A stretch of DNA of 64,000 nucleotides from Bacteroides cellulosilyticus (GTDB lineage: Bacteria > Bacteroidota > Bacteroidia > Bacteroidales > Bacteroidaceae), in NCBI RefSeq assembly GCF_020091405.1, contig NZ_CP081903.1, forward strand, positions 6,758,501 through 6,822,500, in the 5' to 3' direction. The notes below the pieces were generated by a model. It was not told the DNA's origin. It did no database searches and worked only from the letters and a program-made list of their open reading frames with translations. Each line of letters begins with the position of its first letter. The first letter of the stretch is position 1. A program made the translations under genes and the position numbers. Below, piece after piece: positions 1 through 8,374 of this stretch.

Positions 1-853
1 TTTCATGTTTATCCAGCCAGCGTAGGTATAATTCAATCTGGCTCTTATGCTCTACCTTGAATTTACCTAACTTCAACTCGATAGCAATGAGTCGTTTCAG
101 CTTTCTATGATAGAACAATAAGTCAATATAATAATCCACATTATCAATAGTTATCCGTTTTTGGCGGGCAAGAAACGCAAAGTCGCTTCCAAGTTCCATG
201 ATGAAATTTTGTAAATGAGCCAAAATTGCAGATTCAAGGTCTTTTTCCGAATAAGTATCATTCAAACCTAAAAAATCCAATATAACAGGGTCCCGAAATG
301 CCATTTCAGGAGTCAATTGCTTCTCCTTACGCAGTAATTCGATATCATGAGCTATGGTTTGCTCCGGTTTCTTACTGATAGCAGTACGTTCATACAACAT
401 AGAATCAATGCGTTCATTCAACTGACGCACACTCCAATGTTCCATTTTACACATTTCAATATAAAAATCCCGTTTCAAAGGATTATCAATAAACATTAAT
501 GCACGAATATGCGACCAACTCAATTCTATACACAGTGTGTATAAAATCTCCCTATCAACAAAAACTTCGGCACAACGTATGCAATGCCTTAACTGTTATT
601 CACCCCATCCTTTCCCAAAAGCCACTGTCAACTCTTTACTCAGATTGGATAATATCTGTTTACCGTACTCAGCACGTTGATCTTTCAGAACTTCTTGCTT
701 TATACGCTTCTCTATATTCCAGTAAAGCAATGTAATAGCACTATTTACCTGAGTAGCCACCTGCCGCCGACTCCTTGCTATAAGTTGTTTTATCTCTGTG
801 GCAAGAGGATTGGACGCACTGTTCTCCAATATTATATCTTCGGATTCATTCAT
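1..853 (-). pseudogene. DUF1016/YhcG-type PDDEXK nuclease, interrupted by an in-frame stop and cut by the window edge
   Basis: The N-terminal part reads MNESEDIILENSASN and continues through a DUF1016 N-terminal domain to FGKGWGE, where a TAA stop occurs at 596-598. The same frame then stays open to base 1 and encodes the expected remainder: QLRHCIRCAEVF, then MCKMEHWSVRQLNERIDSML, and near the edge YYIDLLFYHR and LIAIELKLGKFK, the PD-(D/E)XK nuclease core. Relatives usually have Lys where the stop lies, so one AAA to TAA change would explain it. The family is thought to act on DNA and is often found near restriction or mobile genes. The start is ATG at 853; an upstream in-frame start at 907 is less natural. 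It could be a true pseudogene, a recoded gene or a sequencing error. Confidence 0.8.
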
Positions 854-916
854 TATAGTTATTCTTTTGTTAATCAACATTCTACTGATTAAATAGATAA
901 CATACACATTGTCTTA

Positions 917-924
917 CAAAGGTA
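917..924 (-). promoter_or_regulatory. Bacteroides -7 box for the DUF1016 gene
   Basis: On the minus strand this reads TACCTTTG, matching TAnnTTTG. It lies about 65 bases upstream of the ATG at 853. No well-placed -33 TTTG was found, so support is moderate. Confidence 0.45.
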
Positions 925-938
925 CTAATTATTTTCCG

Positions 939-1034
939 TTATTCCAGCATGTCAAAGACCGAATCATAGAAGAAACCGCTGCGCGTATTCATTCCTCCGG
1001 CTGCGGTATATCCGTCTTCTTCATCCCAGTCATA
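939..1034 (-). other. Short open stretch after the fimbrial operon, possible C-terminal gene remnant
   Basis: Downstream of the last fimbrillin gene the minus strand has an open frame with protein-like composition. It contains DWDEEDGYTAAGG and then SGFFYDSVFDMLE before a TAA at 939-941. It follows an in-frame TGA and has no start codon of its own in a sensible place. It may be the tail of a decayed gene that once ended the operon. A competing 14-codon frame starting ATGACTGGG overlaps it. The function is unknown and chance is possible. Confidence 0.25.
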
Positions 1035-1048
1035 TCATTCTGTTTTAT

Positions 1049-2173
1049 CTAAAAATCCACATTTTTGTTAATTGTGTCCACCTCATCGAATACCACCACG
1101 TTGCCGTTAGTGATGGTGACACGAACATCGCCGCTGTTAGCACCGCTGATCTGGACATTCAGATTGTACTCGTATCCGCGCTGAACATTATAGTCATTCA
1201 TCAAATTTCCGCCCAGATAAATGCAATATTCCACAGCGATAGAATCTATAGCACCGGGATACGTATATGCCGCTTCCAGAACCAAACGAGTACATCCGTC
1301 CAAACTGCCATTATCTCCGGGTCCCTTTCCTACTAAATTCTTTTCGGCAAAAGAGGTAGCCGTACCCGTACCCCTGAGATTTTCACCCATATAAAATGTA
1401 CGGGAACTTCCCAATGCCAACTCACCACTACCGATATTGATAGCAGCAGTAGATGAGGAAACTTCAGACAAGGCAGGATACTTGGTAGACAAAACCCCGC
1501 CACCACGAGTATACAAAGCCATCTTCGTGGGAAGAGAGTAGGCCTTCACGCCTGTGACCGATATTGTACCCTTAAAATCGGATGTTTTCCCCCACTTCAA
1601 AATAACACGGGCAAACGTACGCTGCAAAGGGGCAACAATAACAACCTTTCCCTTGTCACTGCCCGAAGCCGCCGGAGTATATTCTAACGGTCCTGTGGTC
1701 AATAAGGTAGGCTCATCTGCAACGCCGGGAGTTATATCTTTAGTTTTTTGCTTCAGCAATGTCTCACTTCCGCTAAAAGACGTGAGAAAATCCGTACCTG
1801 CATTAACTATGATATAGAAGCGGCTCTTTATATCAGAAAATTCTGACGTGGTTACATTTATGATACTTCCATTATTTTCCGGTTCACCAATAGCACCACC
1901 GGCACTCGCCATACCCGAGAAATTCTTCGCAAACAAAAAATTTTCATTGGAAGCATTATATTGTACCACCCATACATCATAAATCGTTATGTTACTCAAA
2001 GTGGGAGTACGTGTATCTACATCAATTCTACCCGGCAAACTAAGCCGGAACACAATTCCCCCTTCTTCCCGGACGGACTCATCATCTACGCAAGCACTCA
2101 GGAAACAAACGGACGATATTCCCCAAAGAAGACATATCCATAACCCTATATTCGCTTTTCGCATCATAATCAT
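1049..2173 (-). CDS. Fimbrillin-like lipoprotein, last gene of the fimbrial operon
   Basis: A 374-residue exported lipoprotein. The start MIMMRKANIG is chosen because GGAGG, formed by the end of the preceding gene, lies just upstream of the ATG at 2173; the longer open frame runs back into that gene. The signal peptide ends in a lipobox at FLSAC, followed by acidic VDDES. A DTRT site lies about 28 residues after the cysteine, matching the conserved Thr-Arg of the other operon members. The rest is beta-rich with many Gly, Ser and Thr, ending in a strand (VRVTITNGNVVVFDEV). I infer a minor or tip subunit because it is promoter-distal and differs most in sequence. The precise family (DUF4906-like or Mfa-like) is not certain. 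Confidence 0.6.
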   Translation of the reverse strand: MIMMRKANIGLWICLLWGISSVCFLSACVDDESVREEGGIVFRLSLPGRIDVDTRTPTLSNITIYDVWVVQYNASNENFLFAKNFSGMASAGGAIGEPENNGSIINVTTSEFSDIKSRFYIIVNAGTDFLTSFSGSETLLKQKTKDITPGVADEPTLLTTGPLEYTPAASGSDKGKVVIVAPLQRTFARVILKWGKTSDFKGTISVTGVKAYSLPTKMALYTRGGGVLSTKYPALSEVSSSTAAINIGSGELALGSSRTFYMGENLRGTGTATSFAEKNLVGKGPGDNGSLDGCTRLVLEAAYTYPGAIDSIAVEYCIYLGGNLMNDYNVQRGYEYNLNVQISGANSGDVRVTITNGNVVVFDEVDTINKNVDF

Positions 2174-2183
2174 TCTAAATTTA

Positions 2184-3209
2184 TTAATCTCCTCCAAGAC
2201 CGTCAGACGATAAATCAACCGTATCATACTCTTTTACCGCCAACGTCAAATCACTGGGTTTCAACACTCCATAAAAAGTAAGTGAAAAATCAAACTGATA
2301 GGTCATTCCCGGCAACAATACCTTCTGTATGGAAGCTGGAAAACTACCGGTATAAGAGTCCTCCCCCTCATTATAACCAACCGTCAAATTGACCTCAAAG
2401 TCTAACATCTGCGAACCATCCACCGGCAATACAACCTGCGCCTCGCTAATCCAAGGTTCACTAACCTTTTCACGAGTGAACTTGTCAAAAGTAAAAGATG
2501 AATTATAGCCGGAAGCAGGCTCCCAAGCCGTACTTCCTAATTTATATGTCAGTGTTTCCGCCAATCCCTTAATTCGAATCCAGTTAGCTTTCAAAGAACT
2601 GACAGGTACGGGTTGCGTTCCATTTTTAGTTTGTACTGTAGTAACCACACGCGCCCCCATCCGTGTAAAAGGCCGTGGCAGCGATACCAGCATGGTGTTT
2701 TCCCCCGTCTTGTCGGGTTGCACTACGATGCCTTCCATTTTGGTGTACATAAAGTCTCTGCCATTCCCTACGGTGAAAGAACCGTCCGCGCTCAATTCCG
2801 GCACTTCGGTAGAAGAGTTGTACGACACCAGATAAAGGTCGTACGTGCCACGATAAAGAGTCAGGTTACCCGTAGCCTTGCCCGGAGAACCGGGAGTTGT
2901 TTCGGATTCCTGCACTGTATAGACACGACTATCCAAAGGAGCTTCCAATTTGACTGCCCCTGCCGTGAATGCATAGATACGAAACGTTTTCCCCACAGCC
3001 ATATCTTCTGTTGTGGAAGTCGTTCCGGCACCATCCGCCCGAGTCAACGCCGCACTGTACATATCGAATGTCAACGTTACCGGATCTCCCGGATCCGGAA
3101 CCGCATCCGGCAATACGGATTCCCCGGAACCGCACCCCGCCAATCCACATACAAGCAAGGCTATAATCAAGCGGAACCGTAATCTCAAAGTCAAAAGTCC
3201 ATATTCCAT
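2184..3209 (-). CDS. Fimbrillin/FimB-Mfa2-like lipoprotein
   Basis: A 341-residue lipoprotein starting MEYGLLTL at 3209, with a purine-rich ribosome site (GGGAGAAGGGAAAG) just upstream. The extra residues of the longer frame come from upstream sequence. The lipobox is GLAGC, followed by GSGES. LTRADG lies about 30 residues after the cysteine. Further on, a segment reading FRIYAFTAG, then LYLVSYNSS and GRDFMYTKMEG resembles the 'play/voice' beta-sandwich of fimbrillins and of FimB/Mfa2 anchors. The C-terminal strand pair sits around YQFDFSLTFYG. The next gene starts 11 bases after its stop. Role inferred: accessory or anchor subunit of the type V fimbria. Confidence 0.65.
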   Translation of the reverse strand: MEYGLLTLRLRFRLIIALLVCGLAGCGSGESVLPDAVPDPGDPVTLTFDMYSAALTRADGAGTTSTTEDMAVGKTFRIYAFTAGAVKLEAPLDSRVYTVQESETTPGSPGKATGNLTLYRGTYDLYLVSYNSSTEVPELSADGSFTVGNGRDFMYTKMEGIVVQPDKTGENTMLVSLPRPFTRMGARVVTTVQTKNGTQPVPVSSLKANWIRIKGLAETLTYKLGSTAWEPASGYNSSFTFDKFTREKVSEPWISEAQVVLPVDGSQMLDFEVNLTVGYNEGEDSYTGSFPASIQKVLLPGMTYQFDFSLTFYGVLKPSDLTLAVKEYDTVDLSSDGLGGD

Positions 3210-3229
3210 AATCTTTCCCTTCTCCCTCA

Positions 3230-3257
3230 CACTAATCACTTATCACTAACCACTAAA
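3230..3257. repeat. Four tandem 7-bp repeats (CACTWAY-like) between two fimbrial genes
   Basis: The plus strand shows CACTAAT, CACTTAT, CACTAAC and CACTAAA back to back, overlapping the stop codon of the gene ending at 3253. This kind of short run could arise by slippage. No function is visible. Confidence 0.7.
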
Positions 3258-4221
3258 TTCCTATTCCCGTATTCTGATTGGCATCGTTCTTCCACGCATC
3301 AATCTGTACGTTCGTAAGGTTGCCTCCCATTTTGTCTATCGTAATGGCGTACACATAATGGCAGGCTGCTTTCCATCGAACCTCATTCACTGCCGCCGTC
3401 TCAAATGAACGTTTGGTAATGGTTCCGTCCGTTTCCGTAACCTCCACCGTCAAACGGAACGAAAGACGGGTTTCACGGGCGCTCATAGGTGCTACCAGAG
3501 CACTCACATTAGGCTGGCTCTGAGTAGTATTAAGCACCACGCTACCATTCAGGATAATGGAGTTGGTAGACGCCAGACCATTCAGAATACCGTCCTTCAG
3601 ATTCATGATACCACTGGTACCCGTTTGCAAACGGGCTGTACTGCTCAGTAGCTCTATTTTTTTCAACGTAACCGTTTCTTCCACATTGTCCGACTTCAAC
3701 ACCCGGAAGCTAACTTTTGCCAAAGCATGGTACATGGTAAACGTCACCGCACGGGAAGCAGAGTGCACCGTCTCCGGATCAGACTTTCCATACAGGTAAT
3801 CGGTCTGCCCCGATGCGGTGAAATTGTCCGCGACTACCGTCACCGGAATGGTGTGATTCCCCCCTGCAACGTTCGTCACCGCCAAGCTGGAAGGAGAAAA
3901 GGCATATAAGTAGTCAGGTGCCGACGCTTCCACCGTTATCGTAGGCGGAGCATCACAACTCCATGTGCCACTCTGCAATTTATATACATACGGCGCATTA
4001 TCCAGAGCCGTATGGCTATTATTAGTGACATATACACCGATTTCATTCAGTTGAGTGGCTCCCAGAGCGCGTGTACCCGAAAGTTCGGGAAGTTCTACCG
4101 AACATACCTGCAAGGTATTGTCCGCCAATACCGGACCGGACAACGTTTCCCCGTTGCATGCCGATAGCATGAAAGCCAGGAGTGGCATGAGTGATAAATT
4201 TATATTTTTCATATCCTTCAT
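3253..4221 (-). CDS. Fimbrillin family lipoprotein
   Basis: A 322-residue protein starting MKDMKNINLS. The signal peptide ends at FMLSAC (lipobox), and GTRALG follows about 30 residues later, the expected Arg processing site of type V fimbrillins. Sequence landmarks are IGVYV, then YLYAFSP, then QTDYLYGKSD, shared with the paralogue at 6022, and a final VQIDAWKND strand. MYHALAKVSFRV is the conserved helix/strand found in Mfa-like domains (PF13149 type). The start lies three bases past the stop of the preceding gene, so the two are probably translated together. Inferred role: structural or accessory pilin. Confidence 0.75.
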   Translation of the reverse strand: MKDMKNINLSLMPLLAFMLSACNGETLSGPVLADNTLQVCSVELPELSGTRALGATQLNEIGVYVTNNSHTALDNAPYVYKLQSGTWSCDAPPTITVEASAPDYLYAFSPSSLAVTNVAGGNHTIPVTVVADNFTASGQTDYLYGKSDPETVHSASRAVTFTMYHALAKVSFRVLKSDNVEETVTLKKIELLSSTARLQTGTSGIMNLKDGILNGLASTNSIILNGSVVLNTTQSQPNVSALVAPMSARETRLSFRLTVEVTETDGTITKRSFETAAVNEVRWKAACHYVYAITIDKMGGNLTNVQIDAWKNDANQNTGIGI

Positions 4222-4224
4222 GAA

Positions 4225-5070
4225 TCAAGTTGCATTTCCCGCATTTTCTTCATTGTCAGTACCATTCCAATCCGGGTCCTTGGCAAAATCCTTTACGACC
4301 ACACTGTTGAGGATCAACTCGCTGGTAGCCGTAAACGTATATTGGTATTCGGTTCCCGCCTTTAAAGTCAAACCCGTATCGTTTTCTACATAGCTTTTAC
4401 CGGTTGCATCAAATGTACTCGCCTTCACCGTAATGGTATACGGAATAGCGGCACCGGGCGAAAAAATGCCCGCATAGGTGTGACGCAGTTTATTGTCGCT
4501 GCCGTTAGTTTGCAACAGCAGGATAGACTCATCCTGGGATTGATTTCCACTACACAGTCCTTTGCCGGTAAGCGTAGTACCTTGCGCGTCATTGTTTGCT
4601 TCGTAGATTATAATCACCGTTATCTTACAGGCGGCCGGAACGAAAGTAAAACTAGCACGATTTCCTTGAGCCGTTGCCGCAGCGGAAAGCTGATTACTCT
4701 TCCAGAAGTTCGTAGCCGTTCTTTGGTCAGACAATATACCGCTAAAATCAGAAGGGAAAGTTGCCGTAAACTTCTCCCCACCCGTAGTCGTCATAGGGGT
4801 AGCCTCATCGACAGGAGTCCACGCTCCGGTAGCAGTCCGCTTATAATTTACACCGGAAGATGCGCCGGTCTTGGCAATCCGGATAATATCGCCCGCTACA
4901 AATTCCCGTTTATCATAATCGGAAGCATGGATGTCATCCGCACGGGTACGGACGCTACCGACTTCGGCGGATACATCCAGCGGAAGAGGCACGTACACTC
5001 CATCCCGTCCACACGAGGAGCACCCGACGAGTGTACACAACAGTAGCGTTCTATAAATCCTGTTCATCAT
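4225..5070 (-). CDS. Fimbrillin family lipoprotein, short subtype
   Basis: A 281-residue protein, MMNRIYRTLLL, with a lipobox at LVGC or CSSC. VRTRADD carries the conserved Arg site. It shares DYDKREFVAGDIIRI with DRSDFIAGDRINV of the next gene upstream (5090-5959), and both lack the D-[YLV]-[LM]-[YW] motif of the other members, so the two form a sub-pair that probably arose by duplication. The C-terminal strand is VKDFAKDPDWNG. Inferred to be a fimbrial subunit; PF13149-type membership is likely. Confidence 0.7.
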   Translation of the reverse strand: MMNRIYRTLLLCTLVGCSSCGRDGVYVPLPLDVSAEVGSVRTRADDIHASDYDKREFVAGDIIRIAKTGASSGVNYKRTATGAWTPVDEATPMTTTGGEKFTATFPSDFSGILSDQRTATNFWKSNQLSAAATAQGNRASFTFVPAACKITVIIIYEANNDAQGTTLTGKGLCSGNQSQDESILLLQTNGSDNKLRHTYAGIFSPGAAIPYTITVKASTFDATGKSYVENDTGLTLKAGTEYQYTFTATSELILNSVVVKDFAKDPDWNGTDNEENAGNAT

Positions 5071-5089
5071 TTATATCTTATCTTTAATT

Positions 5090-5959
5090 CTAATCAAATC
5101 CTCCGGTATGCCTCACTTTCAAATCCCACCGCTTTATCTCGGCATCTCCTACGGGAACAAGAATATCATTCCGAAACTTCAACGTATATGTATAACTGGT
5201 GGATTTTTGCATACCGCAACGAAGCACCACTTTATAAGTCACACTATATTCATCAATCACAGTCACCGTTATATCCGTATCCGCACTCCGGGGGTAGATA
5301 ACCGCACACCAGCTATGCTGACTTGTATCGGGCCGAAAAGGATAGATAGTCTCTACTGTTGTAGCACCACCTGTACGAAGCCCGGAAGCTTGCAGGATGA
5401 TACGGCTGAAAGCCGGCAGGGAGACGCTACCGCTACCCTGAAACTTGAGGGTAAGCTTCACATTCTCGTGCCCGAAAGCATCGTCCCCTGTAAAGTTCAC
5501 TTCGGCACCCGAAACAGAAACTTCCGGGGTAAGAAGATAGTTGCTCCGTAGAAAAGCACTTCCATCCGCAGTAGACTGATCGGTACGGATACCGTCGTAG
5601 GCAACCGGAAAAGACGCACGGCAAGTGGTGGCAGGCAAGAAACCTAAACCCGAACTTCCGGTGGTAACTTCCCAAGCACCGGCAGCGGTATTCAAGGTAT
5701 ATCCTGAAGAGGCCAGTTGAACATCGTTGCGGCTACAAGCTACGTTTATCCGGTCGCCGGCAATAAAATCGGAACGGTCATAACTGTTCAATGCCACCGC
5801 CCGCGTAGACGAATAATCCGTCGTACCGATTTCAGCTGTCACAGTAAGTGGAGTGCCTTCGGCAACCGGAAGCACGGACGGCTCGTCAGTGCAACCCGTT
5901 GACAATAGAAAAGAGGCAGCGAGAATTAAATACAGTATGTTTTGTTTCGGTTTCTTCAT
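5090..5959 (-). CDS. Fimbrillin family lipoprotein, short subtype
   Basis: A 289-residue protein starting MKKPKQNILY, lipobox LSTGC, then TDEPS. SSTRAV gives the conserved Thr-Arg-Ala site 30 residues after the lipid cysteine. The motif DRSDFIAGDRINVA is typical of the N-terminal part of fimbrillin (Mfa-like 1) domains. The C-terminal strand reads EIKRWDLKVRHTGG. It is most like the downstream gene at 4225. Inferred role: subunit of the surface fimbria. Confidence 0.72.
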   Translation of the reverse strand: MKKPKQNILYLILAASFLLSTGCTDEPSVLPVAEGTPLTVTAEIGTTDYSSTRAVALNSYDRSDFIAGDRINVACSRNDVQLASSGYTLNTAAGAWEVTTGSSGLGFLPATTCRASFPVAYDGIRTDQSTADGSAFLRSNYLLTPEVSVSGAEVNFTGDDAFGHENVKLTLKFQGSGSVSLPAFSRIILQASGLRTGGATTVETIYPFRPDTSQHSWCAVIYPRSADTDITVTVIDEYSVTYKVVLRCGMQKSTSYTYTLKFRNDILVPVGDAEIKRWDLKVRHTGGFD

Positions 5960-6021
5960 TATTCAATTTCTATATATAAGTACTTATGGCCTTTCAGGCT
6001 AATAACCGGAAGCACTTCGGT

Positions 6022-7089
6022 TTAACCGATAACCGGGGGAACTTCAGTAGAGTCTCCCGAAGGAGCATCCGTCCATCCCTTGATACTTACGCTCTTTAGG
6101 GTTATATCATTCTTGTCGAGCAGCAGTTTATAGGTATAGGAATTACCTTTTGTCCACTCGGCATTGAATAAGTTGGTAGTGGTGGTCAGAGTACGGTCGT
6201 TCGTTGAGGTACTCTTTTGCCCCAATACCAGTTTCACTGTCACAGATTGCATGGTGGCACCCTTGGGAGCAACCAGTCCGTAAGCAACCCTTGCCGGAGT
6301 ACCGATATTGCCGGGTAGCTGCGGATTTTGAGCCGCTGAAAAAGTAAGAGTGACGGGCATCGCGGACGAGGAAAAAAACAGCGTGCCGTCATTCAGTTGC
6401 AAGGTGCAGGCACCGGCATGGAAAGGCCCTTCCAGGCTGATACTTTTCACCCAGTCATATTCACTATCAGGCACACGTCCCGCCTTATACTCGATGGTGA
6501 AGATAAGCCGGGTAAGGGCATGTTGCAGATAAACCGTAGGATTGTTATTGTCACGGTTCACGGTTATCGGAGTAGCATCGCCGACAGTTCCGCTTGCCGA
6601 TCCGTACAGATAGTCGCTCTGCGAACAATCGGTGGCATTGGCACCATCAAAGGTCTGCGAGGCTGGCAAGGTGATGGCAACAGTACGAGTAGTTCCATTA
6701 TCCACAATAGTCAAATTCGACTCTACAGCAGGATACCACGCATAGAGCCGTGCCTGCGCACTGCGCAGATTGACAGGACGCGAAGCCGTCCAAACATCCG
6801 AACCACTTAATGTGAACAGGGCGGAAGAAGCCTCCGGGGTAGCATAAGCACTATGTCCATCGGACGCCAAAGCCAAACAAATACCGATTTCTCCCACTTG
6901 ACCGGATGCCGTACCCGTCTGACTAACAACGGAACGGGTATCGGTAGAACCGGAAACAGCGTTTACCATCAGCTGTAAAGGAATCGTGGCGACTTCTTCA
7001 ATGCCCGGAGCATCCTTGTCTGTACACCCGGCTAAAAGGAGGGTGCAGACAAGGAAACTACGGATATGTATGGACAAGTTGCAATTCAT
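6022..7089 (-). CDS. Fimbrillin family lipoprotein
   Basis: A 355-residue protein starting MNCNLSIHIRS, with lipobox LLAGC followed by TDKDAPG. STDTRSVVS carries the predicted Arg cleavage site. Fimbrillin landmarks follow: IGICLA, LYAWYPA, QSDYLYGSAS, LQHALTRLIFTI and the C-terminal SIKGWTDAPSG. The architecture matches two-domain type V pilins: after lipoprotein export, Arg-specific cleavage frees a groove that a partner strand fills. That mechanism is known from Porphyromonas gingivalis FimA/Mfa1 and is inferred here. Confidence 0.78.
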   Translation of the reverse strand: MNCNLSIHIRSFLVCTLLLAGCTDKDAPGIEEVATIPLQLMVNAVSGSTDTRSVVSQTGTASGQVGEIGICLALASDGHSAYATPEASSALFTLSGSDVWTASRPVNLRSAQARLYAWYPAVESNLTIVDNGTTRTVAITLPASQTFDGANATDCSQSDYLYGSASGTVGDATPITVNRDNNNPTVYLQHALTRLIFTIEYKAGRVPDSEYDWVKSISLEGPFHAGACTLQLNDGTLFFSSSAMPVTLTFSAAQNPQLPGNIGTPARVAYGLVAPKGATMQSVTVKLVLGQKSTSTNDRTLTTTTNLFNAEWTKGNSYTYKLLLDKNDITLKSVSIKGWTDAPSGDSTEVPPVIG

Positions 7090-7108
7090 TGTTCGATAGG
7101 GTTAAAGG

Positions 7109-8338
7109 CTATTTGATTTCCAAATCACCGGATACTACTTGCTCTGTCCAGTCGGTAACAGTAACTTTGTTGATTGCTAATCCCTGTCCGCTGAGTTTGA
7201 CGGTATAGATGTAGTTCTTACCTTGCTCCCACTTCTTGTGATCGGAAGCCGGCGCCGAGAGCTTTACATCATAATCAGCTGCATCGATGGTGAAAGTAGC
7301 TTTCACCTGATTGGCATCTATTGATGCGGCAGGCAATACCAGCATACTCAGTTTTTTGGAAGCGGCCGCAGCATCGGCATTGGCAGTAGAACCCGCGGCA
7401 ACAGCAGTAGCACTGGCAACAGTAGCAACCGTAATCAAAGTATAGTTTGTAACCTTACGGGTATATGTGGCGGCTTGGGCTGTACCGTTCGCAATGGTTC
7501 CGTCGGAAATCTTCATCGTATGACCGTTACTTTTACTTAAAACAGTATTGCCACCTTCATTCTCCAACTTTATGCCGGTCAATGCGCCCGCATTGTGATA
7601 AGTGCCGTCATTGTATACGCGGAAACTTACCAAGGCAAGAGCATGGTTCATGGTGAGCGCTGCGCTTGTACCTTTCGGATCGGTACCTCTGCCATTGTCC
7701 ACTTGAGTGGGACTGGAAGTAGCCCACATATAGTCCACTTCGCCCGGTGCGGCGGCAATGAGTTTTTTATTGGCACCAGTATTGTCTGCCCAACTACCGG
7801 GAGAGGCATTCCAAATTTTATCCGCATTGCCACATGGGGCAATGGTATAATTAGCATCAGTACCTGTCCCACCCTCATAAACGGTTAGAGGAATAGTAGA
7901 AGTTGCCGATGCATCACCACTGATTTTCAACGCCGTACTTGTGGCATATTCACCATTCGATCCCGGTGCATAAGCAGGATAATACGCATACACGGTGGCA
8001 TCTTCGGAAGATAGATATATTTTATCAGTTCCGGAGTTGCTCCATGTACCGCTGCCTAGAGTGTAAATGGCATAGTTATTCTTCTTAGCATCCGTATTGG
8101 TAGTCGTACTCTGCGCATACACTGCGATGTTTTGCATCACATTAGCACCGTTTCCGGTTTGTTCTCCACCATTAATCGCACTACGCGTCAGAGTCACCTT
8201 AGGTGATACTTGTAGTTCTATCAGTTCATTTTCGTCCAACGGGACGGATTGTTCATTCTCACTGCATCCGATAGCTGCAATCAGTATCCCGGACAAAAAA
8301 GCGGAATAAATCAATCGCTTATTCTTCATTGTTTTCAT
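7109..8338 (-). CDS. Fimbrillin family lipoprotein, likely major structural subunit
   Basis: At 409 residues this is the longest fimbrillin in the operon. The start is MKTMKNKRLI; the lipobox AAIGC is followed by SENEQS. VTLTRSAING is the conserved site 27 residues after the cysteine. Landmarks are NIAVYAQS, VYAYYPAYAPG, EVDYMWATSS, MNHALALVSFRV and the final VTVTDWTEQ. It is rich in Ala, Thr and Asn, with insertions such as GGTGTDANYT that look like exposed loops. Length and low complexity suggest the stalk pilin, but this is an inference. Confidence 0.76.
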   Translation of the reverse strand: MKTMKNKRLIYSAFLSGILIAAIGCSENEQSVPLDENELIELQVSPKVTLTRSAINGGEQTGNGANVMQNIAVYAQSTTTNTDAKKNNYAIYTLGSGTWSNSGTDKIYLSSEDATVYAYYPAYAPGSNGEYATSTALKISGDASATSTIPLTVYEGGTGTDANYTIAPCGNADKIWNASPGSWADNTGANKKLIAAAPGEVDYMWATSSPTQVDNGRGTDPKGTSAALTMNHALALVSFRVYNDGTYHNAGALTGIKLENEGGNTVLSKSNGHTMKISDGTIANGTAQAATYTRKVTNYTLITVATVASATAVAAGSTANADAAAASKKLSMLVLPAASIDANQVKATFTIDAADYDVKLSAPASDHKKWEQGKNYIYTVKLSGQGLAINKVTVTDWTEQVVSGDLEIK

Positions 8339-8374
8339 TTTATTTTTTTCTACATAAAGTTTTGCCTATTATAT

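Noticed and set aside
2613..3182. 189-codon plus-strand frame inside a pilin gene
   Set aside because: Antisense shadow of the minus-strand fimbrillin gene; Arg/His-rich translation without any fold or signal features.
4480..5046. 188-codon plus-strand frame
   Set aside because: Shadow of the pilin gene at 4225-5070; composition not protein-like.
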